A DNA stretch of 64,000 nucleotides from Forficula auricularia. Lineage: Eukaryota > Arthropoda > Insecta > Dermaptera > Forficulidae. The stretch lies in NCBI GenBank assembly GCA_024734495.1, contig JALMQS010000075.1:2596935-2660934 (forward strand), read 5' to 3'. The notes under the pieces were generated by a model. That model saw nothing but the letters and a program-made list of their open reading frames with translations, did not search any database and had not been told where the DNA came from. Of the stretch, positions 11,400-23,169 are shown piece after piece (position 1 is the first letter of the stretch; each line of letters begins with the position of its first letter). The position numbers were made by a program, and so were the translations under genes.

Positions 11400-11480
11400 T
11401 ATTCTTTTCCGAAATGCAAGTGGTCTGTCAAGACCCAGTGGTTCTGCATCTTCTTGGTGCTCCCCTTTTTGCAACAATTT
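11400..11480 (+). repeat. LINE 3'-end-like fragment
   Basis: 'ttctgcatcttcttggtgct' and flanks resemble 44640-44820 ('tctgcatctttactggtgcg') and the inverse of 26335-26395. It is probably the 3' region of a LINE family, judged only by similarity within the window. Confidence 0.35.
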
Positions 11481-11944
11481 CATTAAAGAAAAAAATGGCG
11501 GTGTGGATGTGTAATATATCTATAGAGAAACTGAAAGAATAATTGATCCCTCTGGAATAAACTCAGTTATTTTGCCGGAATGTCTTTTGTACCGAAAGAA
11601 ATAATTGATCTAATAGTACAATGTTAATGGATAGCCTGACCTAACCTCTTAATCTCTATTGTGTTCGCAATGATCCATGGTGAATTCGCCAGTCAATATT
11701 TCTGTTTGGTTTGTTTTATTTTTCCGTTTTGCCACCCAGCCAGCACTCAGCCACCTCTCCACAAACCCTCGCTATTGGACCAAATCCAGAAAGCATTAAA
11801 AATCTTGCCGCAGCGTAACAAATAATCAGGAAAAGCCTGACGGCATTAGGGCCGAAGGGCCTTAGGGTCACGAGTGACGACAGAGAACGATTTACATTTG
11901 ATTGAAGATAAAAGAACTATACAATCGAAATAAAACCTTTTTCA

Positions 11945-11974
11945 TAATAATATATATATATATATATATATATA
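11945..11974. repeat. (TA)n microsatellite
   Basis: Alternating TA tract of about 30 bp. Confidence 0.9.
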
Positions 11975-12044
11975 CTATATTGAATGGATTTTGATGAGGC
12001 AGTCCAAGGTTCAAAAAAGAGAGAAAATATATCCATCTTATATT

Positions 12045-12090
12045 CAAAATCGACGTTTCGAAGGCTTCTTCCCTCCTTCTTCAGGGTTTC
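12045..12090 (-). ncRNA. Hammerhead-like motif with loopless stem III
   Basis: Minus strand: CTGAAGA (12084-12078), one extra A, stem II GGAGG-GAAGAAG-CCTTC (one G-U pair), then GAAAC directly followed by GTC (12054-12052). The core is intact, but stem III would be two pairs with no loop, so a single copy cannot close it. Short stem III hammerheads of Penelope-like elements are thought to act as dimers. The neighbouring TA tract resembles other hammerhead contexts here. Confidence 0.6.
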
Positions 12091-12099
12091 AAAAGGTCA

Positions 12100-12760
12100 G
12101 TGAAGGAAATAAAACGTCAACTCACCTCTGTCTCCTTTCTCACTGGCTGGCAGGAAGAATATTCTACAATTTTCTATTATCAGCAGAATTTAGCAGCTAA
12201 ATTCTGCAGATAATGAAAAATTGATTAAAGTTTAAAAGCTAATTGAATTTAAAAATAAACAAGGCTAACAAATATTTACAATGTATGTTCTTCAGAAAGA
12301 TCGATGTAAAATTTTTTTTTTTTTAATAATTTTAGGGTTGATGCTAAATTTTGCTATAGAGGGCGCAAGCATTTTTTTTTATAAAAATAAAACTAAATAT
12401 ATATTTCATTTTTTATATATTAGAAATTGCATAGAGAAAATAAAAAATTCATTTTATTAAATAAATTTTTAATTATAAAACAAACCGAAATTGTATTAAA
12501 AATACAAAACCCACTTAAACAACAGTGAGCCAAATTCAAAAGGGGTAAATTCAAAATTTAACATTTCAAAACTTTAAAATATGTATAATCGCAAAAATAA
12601 CAAGAGCACTGTCAGCTCCAGTTGTTCTGGGTCAATACATCTCAAAAATAAGCAAAAATCCGCTTATTTTATGATTTTGAGCATCAAGGTACATTTAAAA
12701 CTAGAGCTAATGCCGAGGGTGAACCGCGACCTAATATGCTGTACACCTACTTTCACTTGC
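12100..12760. other. No gene seen
   Basis: AT-rich sequence. The open frame beginning at 12581 runs through the tandem repeat at 12762 and shows no domain, so I do not call it a gene. Confidence 0.5.
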
Positions 12761-12761
12761 A

Positions 12762-12860
12762 CTTCCAAATATTTCCAAGTACTTCCAAATATTTCCAAGC
12801 AATTCCAAATATTTCCAAGTACTTCCAAATATTCCCAAGTACGTCCAAAATACTTCCAAA
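12762..12860. repeat. Minisatellite, ~20 bp unit
   Basis: About five imperfect copies of 'cttccaaatatttccaagta'. 'gtacacctactt' occurs on both sides (near 12741 and 12866), as if the array expanded inside a short duplication. Confidence 0.75.
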
Positions 12861-12864
12861 GAGG

Positions 12865-14085
12865 TGTACACCTACTTCCAATCGTGGATCACCCCTGGGC
12901 TAATTCGGTCTCTTTATTGCAATTTTCACAATCGCCGACCCAAATATGCCCAAGAAAATCAACACATCAAAAATACATTTTATTTTTATTAAATTGTGTA
13001 ATTTTGTTTTTAACCAAAAAAGAAATCAAAGTCAATTTTTTAAGGCATGGGATCATAAGTACCCTAAAACTCCCCCCCCTCCCCCCAGCCCGTGCCATCG
13101 GTTATGGTTATTTGAACATTCCTCTTATCCACAATATTTTATTTTAACTATTTCAAGATTTCCATTTCTGATTTTATTATTTATCAATTTTTTCTCATTT
13201 TGTTCCAAAATTAGATTTTTCTGTTTAAAAAAATATCAGATAATCTTAAAAAATCATATTATATATATTCCATAAAATCTGAGTTCTCTATTAAACTAGA
13301 TTTTATCTTTGAATTGCAAGTATTCTTCTCTTGCTTTAGAAGATATTAATAAAAAAAAAAGATACAAAAATTAAAATAGATAAAAAAAAAACGACCTTAG
13401 AGAAGAGTTTTAAAAGCTTCCGAAGTTTTTTTTTTCATTTTTGTGCTCGATTCGTTTACAAGTATTAAAATAAAAATTCCTGAGGGATTACATTTGCGCA
13501 TCGTAAATCATGGGGAACACAATGTCCACTCTAAATCGCCTATAACAAAATAATCCCAGGAATAATCTATAGATAGAAATATTCTCCACAATGGTTTTCT
13601 TTTTCAAAGATAAGATTTTTTTAGTAAAAGCTATTGTATTGCAAATTAGTTGCCGCCATCTCATATCTGAATATTTTTTTTCTCAAACTCAATATAGAAA
13701 GAAGGCATGTGAGTGGGTAAGTGTGTGTGTGTGTGTGTAAGCTTATTTTTTTGTTTTTTTATAATGGGTCGTTCAGAATAATATAGGGAAAGAACAAATG
13801 AGAATAAGGAAAAGAAGATCTCGTGGATTAAATTGAAAAGAATTTTAGTGTTTATACATTGTTACTACTAGGTATAATCTTTTCTCATTGTAGATTTGAT
13901 TCTTTGGAGTTTGATACCAGATATCTAATAATAAAAAATACTTTCTATTTTTGACCAGATAAATATTTTTCACCTTCTCCAAAATAATAATCCAATTAAA
14001 TTTTTTTTGATATTGGGAAAAATAGTATAGGTAACATGTAGGTAAATTTCAAGTTTGTATCTTATTTGCATGACAAGATATATTT
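12865..14085. other. No gene seen; short microsatellites
   Basis: Contains a C-rich run near 13073-13087 and a (GT)n tract near 13720-13738. Open frames are short and domain-free. Confidence 0.5.
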
Positions 14086-14089
14086 ATAA

Positions 14090-14190
14090 TGAGCAGTACC
14101 TGACGTGCCTACGGCACGCCCGGCACCGCTCAGCCCTCCGGCTGATGGCCCTGGCGGGCAGCGTCTCGAGATGTGATTATTAGCTGTCCG
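14090..14190 (-). repeat. GC-rich hairpin repeat, copy 2
   Basis: Inverse copy of 541-641, with 'gacgtgcctacggcacgcc', 'ggccctggcgggca' and 'tgtgattatta'. A (GC-rich) hairpin is preserved by paired changes. Confidence 0.5.
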
Positions 14191-15071
14191 TAATTATATG
14201 TTTTGAAAAAAATATTTTTTGAATAATGAATATTGATCAAAGAAAGATGAAAAAATATCATTAAATGCTTTATAAATACTTTATTAGAGCATGCAACCAT
14301 TTCTCTCGAAGTTCCCGATCGGTTGGAAACCTATTTCTTTTTTAATAATACATTTCAATATTTAAATTTATCTAAAAAGTGTCTCAAAATTTATTATATA
14401 TAATAATTTTAAAAATTAATTTATCTACTAAAATTTCAAATGACCCGCGCAGTAATAAATTAAGAATTAATCTAATTATCCCATTAAATCATATCTCATT
14501 AAAACTTATATTATAAATTAAAATTAATTTGCCTACAAAAAATTTTAAGAATTTATATTTTTCTTAAAAATTAATTTTCGCGGTATGAATTATTTCCAAA
14601 AATTAAATATATATTAATATATAATATATTTAAAATTAATAAATTTGTCTACTAAAATTTCAAATGAGACACGCCGTAAATCTAATATTCTAAGCTATAT
14701 AGAGGAATATATTAATAGAGATATTATAGATATATAATATAGAGAATAGAGATGTTTTATTTGTAAAATTTGACAATATAACAACTGTCATTGAATACTA
14801 GTTGCTTTTTCTCCCACATGTTCACCTTGCTGCGCCACGGGTACTGTCTGACAATGGCTTTTATATATAGAGATGGTTTGACACACGGAGGGACAGCCAG
14901 AGAGACAGACAGGCATTTGTATGACACGTTTTGAAACAGAACACTAAAAATAGAGTATTTATATGAGAAGCTAGATTAAAAATAATTATATTAAATTTGA
15001 CATTAATTTTTTAGCTCAACCTGCTTTTTGAGTGAAAATTTTCCAAAATTCTAAAGATGAAAATCATTTTT

Positions 15072-15490
15072 AACCGACTTCAAAAAAGGAGAAGTTTCTC
15101 AATTCGACTGAATTTTTTTTTTGTCTATTTTACTCGATTTCTTCGCCAATTGTGAACCGATTTTGATGATTTTTTTTGCATAGTGTTCCGTATAGTTTCA
15201 GATTGATAACATTTCATCGGTACTGGACCTTTTTTGTTATGTATGTTCTGCTGTTCACCCATAAATTCTTTGTTTATGAACCGATTTTAATTATTCTTTC
15301 TGCGTTTGGATCAGTATAGCTCCAAGGTAGTCAAGATACCTAACTATTTATTTATTTATTCATTTTTATGTATGTTCAGCGAGAAGTTTTTCCCACGTGG
15401 ACCGATTTCGATGATTATTTTTTTATCGGAAAGGTGGTACCTTGTGAGAGGTCCCATATTAATTTGGTCAAGTTCTGATGATCAATGACG
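15072..15490. mobile_element. AACCGACTTC-type element, opposite orientation
   Basis: Starts AACCGACTTCAAAAAAGGAG and runs through 'tgaaccgattttgatgatt', 'gtatgttc' and 'ttaatttggtcaagttctga'. This is the inverse of the right part of 1823-2526. No foldback part at this end; a separate foldback copy follows at 15723. Confidence 0.7.
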
Positions 15491-15722
15491 AAATAATGTA
15501 AATCTCCAATTCTTATGAGCAAATAATCGAAATTATAATATATATAATCTTTTATAAAAAAAAAATTTTTAAATGTTCTCTAATTTATGAATTGAATTTT
15601 ATTATCAATTTCTGATTCCTTAGCCCGAATCTTTCTCTTACGAGATGGATGCAATAAGGTATATTATAATCACTATTCTTAACATCACTAAAAAGAGAAA
15701 ATAAATATTATTTTTAAGAAAA

Positions 15723-16084
15723 AAACCGACTTCAAAAAAATTAAATGCAACAAATAAAATAATAAGAACTCAAAAATCAAATAAAATGCACTCAAAGGTA
15801 TAAAATAATTATCTAATTTTGTTACATGAAATCACTTTTTGAAGTCGGTGCTAAACAAACTATATAAGCGAGCTTACCCGCTAAACGTCCTAAGTAAGAT
15901 CCGTCGAGTGCGATTCATAAAATGTATATGTTTGGCACCGACTTCAAAAAGTGATTTCATGTAACAATTTCATCGTTTAGTTGTAACAAAATTAGATAAT
16001 TATTTGATACCATTTAGTGCATTTTTATTTGAATTTTGAGTTCTTATTATTTTATTTGTTGCATTTAATTTTTTGAAGTCAGTT
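15723..16084. repeat. Foldback unit of the AACCGACTTC element
   Basis: Arms of about 130 bp start AACCGACTTCAAAAAA and end with the inverse. The loop contains 'gatccgtcgagtgcgattca', as in the 1823 and 41143 copies (inverted in the latter). Confidence 0.75.
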
Positions 16085-16254
16085 TTTTTCTTAAAATTAA
16101 TTTTTATTTTTTTATTTTTTTTTCCAAGTGATTTAAATTTTAAAATTTACATTTTTTTTATTTTAAAAAGTTTTTCGAAAATATATTAATTATCTCCCCT
16201 AATAAGCTCATTGAAGCAATTAACATAATATAAATAAATTCATTAGGATTAGAT

Positions 16255-16385
16255 CATCACAAGTCAACTTCCATAAGCGATTTTACTAGGAAGCCTGTAC
16301 GGTAGGCAACCAGCAGCGAACTAGGAAAGGGCACGCGCCCTAGTGGGAATGAAGCAAACCATCCTGAGCCAAGAGAAAGGAAAAA
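16255..16385. other. GC-rich unassigned block
   Basis: Stands out from AT-rich flanks ('agggcacgcgccctagt' is a hairpin). No partner was seen in the window. Confidence 0.3.
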
Positions 16386-16447
16386 AATTATGGTACATTT
16401 GAACTTTAGTACGTAGTTGTTTTGCTTATCGAAAGAGAAGTTCCAGA

Positions 16448-16929
16448 CATGCGCGGACCCAGGGGGGGGGGCGTTGGGGGCAACCGCCCCCCCCCCCCCA
16501 AAGCATTGGAGACCAACATTTTTTATCTTTATTTATTTTATTTTTTTTTTGTATATAACATTAAATTTTAAAATTGAAAATAAAATTCTATGTGGGGGGG
16601 TCTCTGACCCCCCTCCCCGCTTGGATAATTCGATCGCGACACACTTTTGAGGTAAAAAGCATATCTTATATACATCAGTCACCCCTGAACTATATAGTTC
16701 AATTGAACTAGTTCCATATAATGAACGAACTATAAAAGAACTATTCCCTAAAAAGAACGAAAAGAACGATTCTTCCCATCTCTATTAAAAATGTTGGCAA
16801 AGGAAATGAATTTAAAAATATAATGCTTTTTTTATTTAGTTTGAGATCCATTTTTCATTAAGGGGGGGTAAAACTCCGGGGCTGTCGCCCCACCCCCCCC
16901 CCCAAATCAGAGGTCTGGATCCGCGCCTG
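16448..16929. mobile_element. hAT-like MITE, 482 bp
   Basis: Left end CATGCGCGGACCCAGG and inverted right end CAGGCGCGGATCCAGA form TIRs, with G/C runs just inside. The flanks GTTCCAGA (16440-16447) and GATCCAGC (16930-16937) match at 6 of 8, consistent with an aged 8 bp target duplication. Non-coding. Confidence 0.6.
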
Positions 16930-17689
16930 GATCCAGCTCAAACCATCCAGATTGCATATTTTTAAAGAGAAAATCTCATCAAAATGGACGACGTTTTGAC
17001 ATCTAATTCTGAAGTGGTTTTCAAATACTGAAGGAGAAGTTTGTTGAAAGACTAAGGGATTTTTTCAGTTCGCCAGTTCACACTTCTCTGCTAGGCTAGC
17101 CAATGTGTAATTTGACAAAATCAGAATTTAACTTTCATCTCGCTATTTTAAAAAATATAAGTTTGATAGTCACAGTCTACATACATTTTTTAAATTAAAT
17201 CGTTTGTTTTTACAATAAAAAATTATCAGTATGACAGTGTAGAAATCAATCATACAATAATGTATATCTATGCAGTAAATACTAATAATCTGTTATCAAG
17301 GAATCAGTTAGCTCCAGTTAAGTTCGGTTCGAGCGAATGAGGCTCCCTCGGTCTAGCCTTTTCTTGAATCAACTGGCACGATTTGGACTTTTCTTCAACT
17401 TAGCACTAGAAAAGATAAAATGACTGAAAATGATTTTCCCAATACAAGTCCTTAAGCTTAGCTAAATCATAAAATTTTCACTTTTCTCTTGCTTATACTA
17501 TCCATAAAAATCATTCAATGAAAAACATAGCAGCCCGCATGGAAATAAATAGATTTTCGAAATATCGTTTTTATATATTTTTGAAAATATATTAAAAATA
17601 TAAAATTTTTGTGTTAAATTTATATAAAGTTTATGTTTTCTATATATTCTTAAAATATAAACTATTTTTATGTCGCTCTACTATAAATT

Positions 17690-17965
17690 TTATTAAATTG
17701 AAAGTTTTTGCCGAGAGTAGCAGAATTTTTATATATTGAAGGAGACAATAAAAGAGTGTGTCTTCTGCTGGAATTATAAATTTTATTTATTTATAACGAG
17801 ACTATAGTTTCGAGGGCTTTGCCCTCTTCATCAGTCTATTACAATGTATTCACAGGAATTAATTTATGAATTTTATTGTCTCCTTCAATATAAATTTTAT
17901 ATTTTTTCAAAAAATATATAAAAAACATATTTCGAAAATCTATTTATTTCCAGACTAGTCAGAAG
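17690..17965. repeat. Family T, subfamily B copy
   Basis: Begins 'ttgaaagtttttgccgagag' and contains 'agagtgtgtcttctgctgga', the subfamily B arm. It ends with 'ttttattgtctccttcaata', the inverse of 'tatattgaaggagacaataa'. The hammerhead motif is at 17798-17836. Confidence 0.75.
17798..17836 (-). ncRNA. Intact hammerhead-ribozyme-like motif (subfamily B)
   Basis: Minus strand: CTGATGA (17834-17828), one extra A, stem II GAGGGC-AAA-GCCCTC, GAAAC (17811-17807), TATA loop, GTC (17802-17800). Predicted stem I pairs GA with UC directly and then GUAA with UUAU across a small internal loop. All core positions fit the hammerhead consensus apart from the extra residue before stem II. Stem II differs from subfamily A yet stays paired. 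Confidence 0.7.
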
Positions 17966-18054
17966 TTTCTAAATTTAAATCTAAGGCCAAACCATATACC
18001 AAAGCAAATTCCAAAGGTTGTCAACTACTTAATCCGCGGTGATATGAATAATTT

Positions 18055-19985
18055 CTATTATATATCAGAAGGGTTATATTCACTTCATATTTAAGCGAAG
18101 TTTCGAATTACAGGGACATCTCGTTTTGGAACACGGTGGCTAAGTTGTTTACAGAACAAATTTTGAATAAATTGCAAGAATGGATTGAAAATAATAATAT
18201 CTTACGAGAGTTCCAGGCTGGATTTAGAAAGTCATATTTTACAATAGATATATTGACTCTTTAATGAGTATTATTAAAATTATCTAAATTGGAATCATAG
18301 CAAAGTATATGCTTTCTTTGTTGAATTTTCTGCTGTTTTTGATCGAATTGATGGACACACCTTATTCTCTAAATTATCCAATCTACATCACTAGACAAAG
18401 ATAATAAAAGTTTTGAAATGTCTCTATTCGAAAACTGTTGTCTTCGTTTGGTGTAGCAGCGGGCTGTCTGAAAGCTTAGAAACAAAAAAATCATCGAAAT
18501 CGGTCCACATGATAAAAAGAAATCGAGGCAAAAAAGATTCCGATGAATTGATAACCTCCTCCTTTTTTTGAAGTCGGTTAAAAATAGGCTGAAAGCAAGG
18601 TTATCTTCTTTCACCTATACTATTTTCGATTTTCTTAAACGATATCGAGGATTATTTGGGAGGAGGCATTCACATAAATAATACTCTCATTAAACTGTTG
18701 GCATATGCGGATGATCTTATGCTTCTAGCTACTGATAAAATCTCACTACAAAAAATAATAAAAGGACTAAAAAAATAGTACGATCTACGGAACTTGCAAG
18801 TAAATCTTAAAGAATCCAAGATTGTAATATTTAGGAATGGAGGCTGGGTGGTTCAAAAGTTAGAAAATCGAAATTGTAAACCAATTGGCATATTTGAGTT
18901 TGACCCTGACATCTGGCCTGTCATTGAGAGAGAATTTCAGAGAGAGGGGAGCAAAGAGCATATATGCATTAAACTCATTTAGGAGTATATTGCTAAAAAG
19001 GGAAATAGACTTCAAGACTAAATTACAGGTATATAATGGAGTTTCAAGAGCAATTGTATCCTCTGATATGGGGAGCATCAATGTTGATAGAGATCCTATT
19101 TAAGTATTTTATAAAGAAAGCTTTGGGCCTCCCAATGAATAATCCCGATCACTTTAAATATATTTGGAGACTGGGTTAATGACTACATTTCTGTTTATTT
19201 TGAAAATCCGTTTAAAGTATAATCGGAGAAGTTTGGATCAAAATCCTGATAGATACCCACATACCTTTGTCAATCAGATGAAAGAGAGAAAATCTTTTTT
19301 TTTCAAGGAATTGGAATTTATTTGCGGGACATATGACCTGTCGCTGAAGCAGGTTTTGGACAACGTCATACCAGTTGAGATTAGTATAACTAAAATATCT
19401 GACGGACTGATATCCAAGAATAGGTTCGCCTCATAAAATAGCCAACTCCATACAATTTACATGCATCTGAATTATAATGTAAATAATTTTGAAAAATATT
19501 TTAAACTCACAATGAATTTTTAAATGTAGAGAAGAACTTTTGTTTCTCAATATATATACCATATATATAGATACACTGAGAGTAGCGAATTGTGCTCTCT
19601 TTGTAATCTGGGTCTCCCAGAGAATGTCTACCACTTTGTGGCGGTCTATCCCGTTCTGAGAGAATTCAGAATCAGACACCTTAAAATAACCATTTTCAAA
19701 TTTGATGAATTATTGGGGATTCTGAATGGGGTGGATTGGCCTGGGCTGGTTGGATATTGTAGGGGGGCTTGGAAATATACATATATCCTGATTGAGGAAT
19801 TCAATTATTAAATAAAATGTCAACTGTATATATAATGTCCATATAGAAGTTTGTTTGGGAGAATTGTATATAATGTGTTCAATTCGGAATCTTTCCAGAC
19901 GGTACAAGGACCATGGGAGTAAATTGACTACACAAATTGTGTAAATATGTATATATTTGTCCGCAAATAAAGACACTATCATTAT
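18055..19985 (+). pseudogene. Decayed I/jockey-type LINE: RT and C-terminal zinc knuckle
   Basis: Translated pieces in all three forward frames form one non-LTR polymerase. 18115-18265 gives 'NYRDISFWNTVAKLF' and 'LREFQAGFRKSYFTID'; 18306-18365 gives 'FSAVFDRIDGHTLF' (palm block with catalytic D); 18607-18720 gives 'LLSPILFSIFLNDIED' and the YADD box (18704-18715). 18900-19130 and 19164-19436 continue the thumb. 19588-19811 carries the C-terminal CxxC...H...C-type knuckle ('CSLCNLGLPENVYHF', last Cys replaced by Tyr). Several frameshifts and stops make it inactive. The 3' tail 'gcaaataaagacactatcat' is LINE-like. Upstream endonuclease is missing. Confidence 0.8.
18476..18586. mobile_element. 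AACCGACTTC fragment inserted in the LINE
   Basis: 'atcgaaatcggtccac...cctcctcctttttttgaagtcggtt' (broken here for length) interrupts the RT between the 'GLSES' and 'QGYLLSPILF' blocks. CTGAAAGC occurs on both sides (18468-18475, 18589-18596). This may be a target duplication, but the LINE's own sequence could explain both. Confidence 0.65.
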
Positions 19986-19989
19986 TACA

Positions 19990-20580
19990 TTGTTATTAAC
20001 TATTTTAGTTAGACTGCTTAGAAATTGGTCATATGAATAGGAAACAGATAATTAGGCTTAAGTCTTGAGACTTGCGGTTGATGATCATATTATTAATAAA
20101 CTCTCAAATTTGGTTACTTATATTTATTGAATAATTTATAGAAGGATGATGAAGTTTATAATCCAATCTAATTTTGAAATGTTGTGAGCTAATTTAAAGT
20201 TTCAAATTAACACTTTTGAGTTAATTACATAATGGAATCGAGATTGAAACAAACGACTGTAATTGATGAAGTTATTTGAAAATTTTACTCTAATTGCGAA
20301 TAAACAAAACAAAAATGATTACGTTTAAGGGTCTTATTAAATCGAGTCAAACATTTTTGAATATTTATACAAAAATGGTATCCAATTTAAAGAACGTTAA
20401 TTACCAAGCAACCTATTCAAAGATCCAATTAAATAATACGCGTAACAAAATGTAATATGATAAACAAAAAGCTGACATTCATTGAAGTACCTAAGATATA
20501 CGAGTTATCTAGACAAGAGAGAAATTAAATAGTCCACAAAAATGTTCTACGAAACTATAAGGTTTAGAATCTAAGAAGAT
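19990..20580. other. No feature recognised
   Basis: AT-rich DNA, no domain-bearing frame and no repeat shared within the window. Confidence 0.5.
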
Positions 20581-20613
20581 ATATCTACTCTTATTAAACG
20601 AGCAAAAATTGTA

Positions 20614-20621
<8 letters not shown>

Positions 20622-20658
<37 letters not shown>
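20622..20658. repeat. (TA)n microsatellite with Helitron-like right flank
   Basis: A TA tract is followed by 'ccctaccgattttgatgaaa', wording similar to the 5' region of several insect Helitrons. No second end seen. Confidence 0.5.
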
Positions 20659-20660
<2 letters not shown>

Positions 20661-20844
20661 TTGTATGTTGGTTCTATTTTGAAAACGGCCCTACCGATTT
20701 TGATGAAACAAAATCTATTAACAAGTTTTGATGATGGAAAAACGATCTGGCTAGGTCTGGACCTCATCAAAATTCATCTTAATTGATTTTTTCTTAATTA
20801 AAGTAATTATTGATAGATGAAAATCTCAATAAAAAAAAATGATT

Positions 20845-20918
20845 CGGCGGATGTCATATTAGAACCTGAGACCTCTTGCATCTGAGGCACACACTCTACC
20901 ACTGGACCAAAGAACTAT
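20845..20918 (-). repeat. tRNA-like SINE or tRNA pseudogene
   Basis: On the minus strand 'tttggtccagtggtagagtg' is a good A-box/D-arm, 'gcctc...gaggt' forms an anticodon-type stem with an 8 nt loop, and 'caggttctaatat' is a degraded B box. The off-size loop and poor B box argue against a working tRNA. Confidence 0.45.
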
Positions 20919-21477
20919 TTTAAAAACCCTTGCTTTTTACTTTTACTAAAATGAATATTTTTCAATTAGACTTTATTATAAGTGTGGAAATAATTGAATA
21001 TATTATATATAGCTATGTATTTAATAAATATAATTTATTAGATATATTTCGGCGCGGCAAATTTGAAATATGTATAATTGAATTAAGCTGAAAGAAAGAA
21101 AACAATTAATTTTAAATCCTGAAACATTAAATATATTAATAATTATTTCTTTGCCCCCCCCCCATTCTTCTAATTAAAATTAAATATTCAATTCTCTTTT
21201 CTCTGGGCAATTATCCTTGCAATTGTCTTCCTAAAAAAATACTTGTTTGGTGAAAGTTATCACTTCTGTCGCACGTCCCGAGACGCACACATTTTTTTTA
21301 ATTTTATGTTTTTATTTCAGATCCTATAAGATTATTTTTTTTTATTATTATTCTCTTATGTATTTTTTATAATGTTTATCAATATGAACGAATGTGGGCA
21401 AATTGGTGTACGAGTAAACAAATATACATATAATATGTGGACCATTAGAAAGATAGAAATGCAAAAACTGGGTCAGG

Positions 21478-21640
21478 GCTGGGGATGGATGTGGGGGGTG
21501 CAGGAAGTGGGGTGCAGTTGTGGGGGTCCGGGGGGCCGTTGGGGTGGGGTGGGGCGGAGTGGGGTGCAGTGTTGGTGGCGAGGTGTATGGTTTCGGGAGG
21601 GGGGTGGGGGGTCAGGGGTTACCGAGCATCGTTCGGTGCC
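21478..21640. other. G-rich block with quadruplex potential
   Basis: The plus strand has many runs of 3-6 G with short spacers over ~150 bp, in an AT-rich setting. No gene or repeat family was recognised. Confidence 0.6.
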
Positions 21641-21840
21641 TCCAGGTACTTATAATTATATTAAGTAATTTGAGTAATAAATAGTAATTTTGCTTTGATT
21701 TATAATTGAATATGAATGATAAAGTTCAGGGTGCATTTCACCGGAAAAATTTGTATTGTCAAAGTACGGAGAGCGACTATTCTTAAGAATGACTAGTCAA
21801 CACAAAGTTGATTAATTCCTTCTCAAATTTACCTCATAGA

Positions 21841-22215
21841 ACAGAAATGTCCAATCTATGGTCCGCAGGCCGTAGGTATGTGGCCCTCGACTTCAAAAGT
21901 TTTTTATATCCCTTTCAGTGATTATTATAATTTATTTTATTAATTTATTAATAAATTTTGATTTGATTTTAATTTTCTATCACTCTTGAAAATTAAAAAA
22001 ATTTAAACACCATTTGAATTTGTTTTTCAAAAATCCAACCAAAGCCAAAAAATTTAATAAAACAAGTTTTTAAATAAAAAACACGTCTCAATTATTATAA
22101 AAAAAACTCCAGGTTTTTTGTTATCGAAATCTAACAAAATTTATTAATATTTAAAAAAAGAAACAAAATTTTTTTTAACATCATTATTTTCGTGTCTCAC
22201 GGCCAGATGTTGGTT
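21841..22215. mobile_element. Possible hAT remnant
   Basis: The left end 'cagaaatgtccaatctatgg', followed by 'ccgcaggccg' and 'gtggccc', resembles hAT ends of the 5993 type. A possible right end 'acggccagatgttgg' lies at 22200-22214. TIR match is partial and no target duplication was found. Confidence 0.35.
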
Positions 22216-22219
22216 GTAT

Positions 22220-22795
22220 TTATCTAATAAATTATAGGTAAGTATTATTTTCTTCTGGGGACATAAGGAATAACGAAAACTAGGTACAAATTCCGAATAA
22301 ATATTTTCTTTTTATTGTAACAGTATTTTAATTCTCTATAATAATGGAAATTCGCCATTTTTTGGGGAGCATAATTAAGAAGCCAATAAGTACTAAATCC
22401 ATTTTTTTCAATTGCGAGAAAATTAACATTTTTATTTATTTATTTTGTTATTCAATTGGATATATGGTAGTACCTTTTGAAATAAGACTTATTTTTCTAA
22501 AGTGTATTTTAGTAAACGAATTAATAGGTTTTGACATGAAATTGATACCAGAACAAACAGAGATAATAGTTGTATAAAACCAGCATTACCTCCTTTTTTA
22601 CAAAAAATGAATTTAGTGCCTTTTGGAAATGAGCTTCTTAATTTTCATTATTATAATTATTGATCACCTGGAAAAACAAAAAGTAAAATTTTTATTTGGC
22701 GATTGATTTTTTTCTATCAATTTTCGAACAAAATTGTAAATATAAAAAATGTTCAAAATTAAAAAAATGAATCAGATTTATTGATAGGAATTTAT
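22220..22795. other. No feature recognised
   Basis: AT-rich; the 22344-22577 open frame has no recognisable motif. Confidence 0.5.
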
Positions 22796-22799
22796 GGAA

Positions 22800-23110
22800 A
22801 TTAAAAAGTTTTAATTTTGCCGAGAGTAGCAGAGTTGTTGATTCATAAAAAGAAAGAAACAAAGAGGATGCTGGTAACTGCTAACTGGCTTATCGGCTGA
22901 GTAAGAGGAAAAAAATTGCAATATTTCCACCCGATACTGACCCCATGAAAAATAATATAAAAAGACTGATGATGAAGGCCAAACCTTCGAAACTATAGTC
23001 TCAAACAAATAAATAATATATATACATATAACATTGGTACATATATTTGATATATATGTGTGCATGTTTATTTGTATCACGCAGTGGACAACCTCTTTGT
23101 TTCTCTTTAA
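22800..23110. repeat. Family T copy with plus-strand hammerhead-like motif
   Basis: Starts 'ttgccgagagtagcagagtt', carries the motif at 22964-23002, then an AT-rich stem and 'gtttatttgtatcacgcagt' and 'caacctctttgtttctcttt', the right arm. Confidence 0.75.
22964..23002 (+). ncRNA. Intact hammerhead-ribozyme-like motif (subfamily A)
   Basis: CTGATGA (22966-22972), one extra T, stem II GAAGG-CCAAA-CCTTC, GAAAC (22989-22993), TATA loop, GTC (22998-23000), then TC pairing with the GA before the core. All core residues fit except the extra residue. The distal stem I is short in this copy because upstream sequence is deleted. Confidence 0.7.
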
Positions 23111-23169
23111 GAATTTATGGAAATGTTATTAAAAGATAGAAACTAGTTGAAAACTCAAAAATTACAGAG

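Noticed and set aside
12581..13147. 188 aa open frame
   Set aside because: It crosses a minisatellite and shows no domain; low-complexity product.
14799..14874. Possible mini-Helitron on the minus strand (TCTATATATAAAA ... CAACTAG)
   Set aside because: The 3' hairpin expected before CTAG is absent; the start and end words are short enough to occur by chance.
18468..18596. CTGAAAGC on both sides of the repeat inside the LINE as an 8 bp target duplication
   Set aside because: The same bases are expected from the LINE's own RT sequence at both places, so the duplication is not proven.
20845..20918. Functional tRNA gene
   Set aside because: Degraded B box and 8 nt anticodon-type loop; kept only as a tRNA-like repeat.
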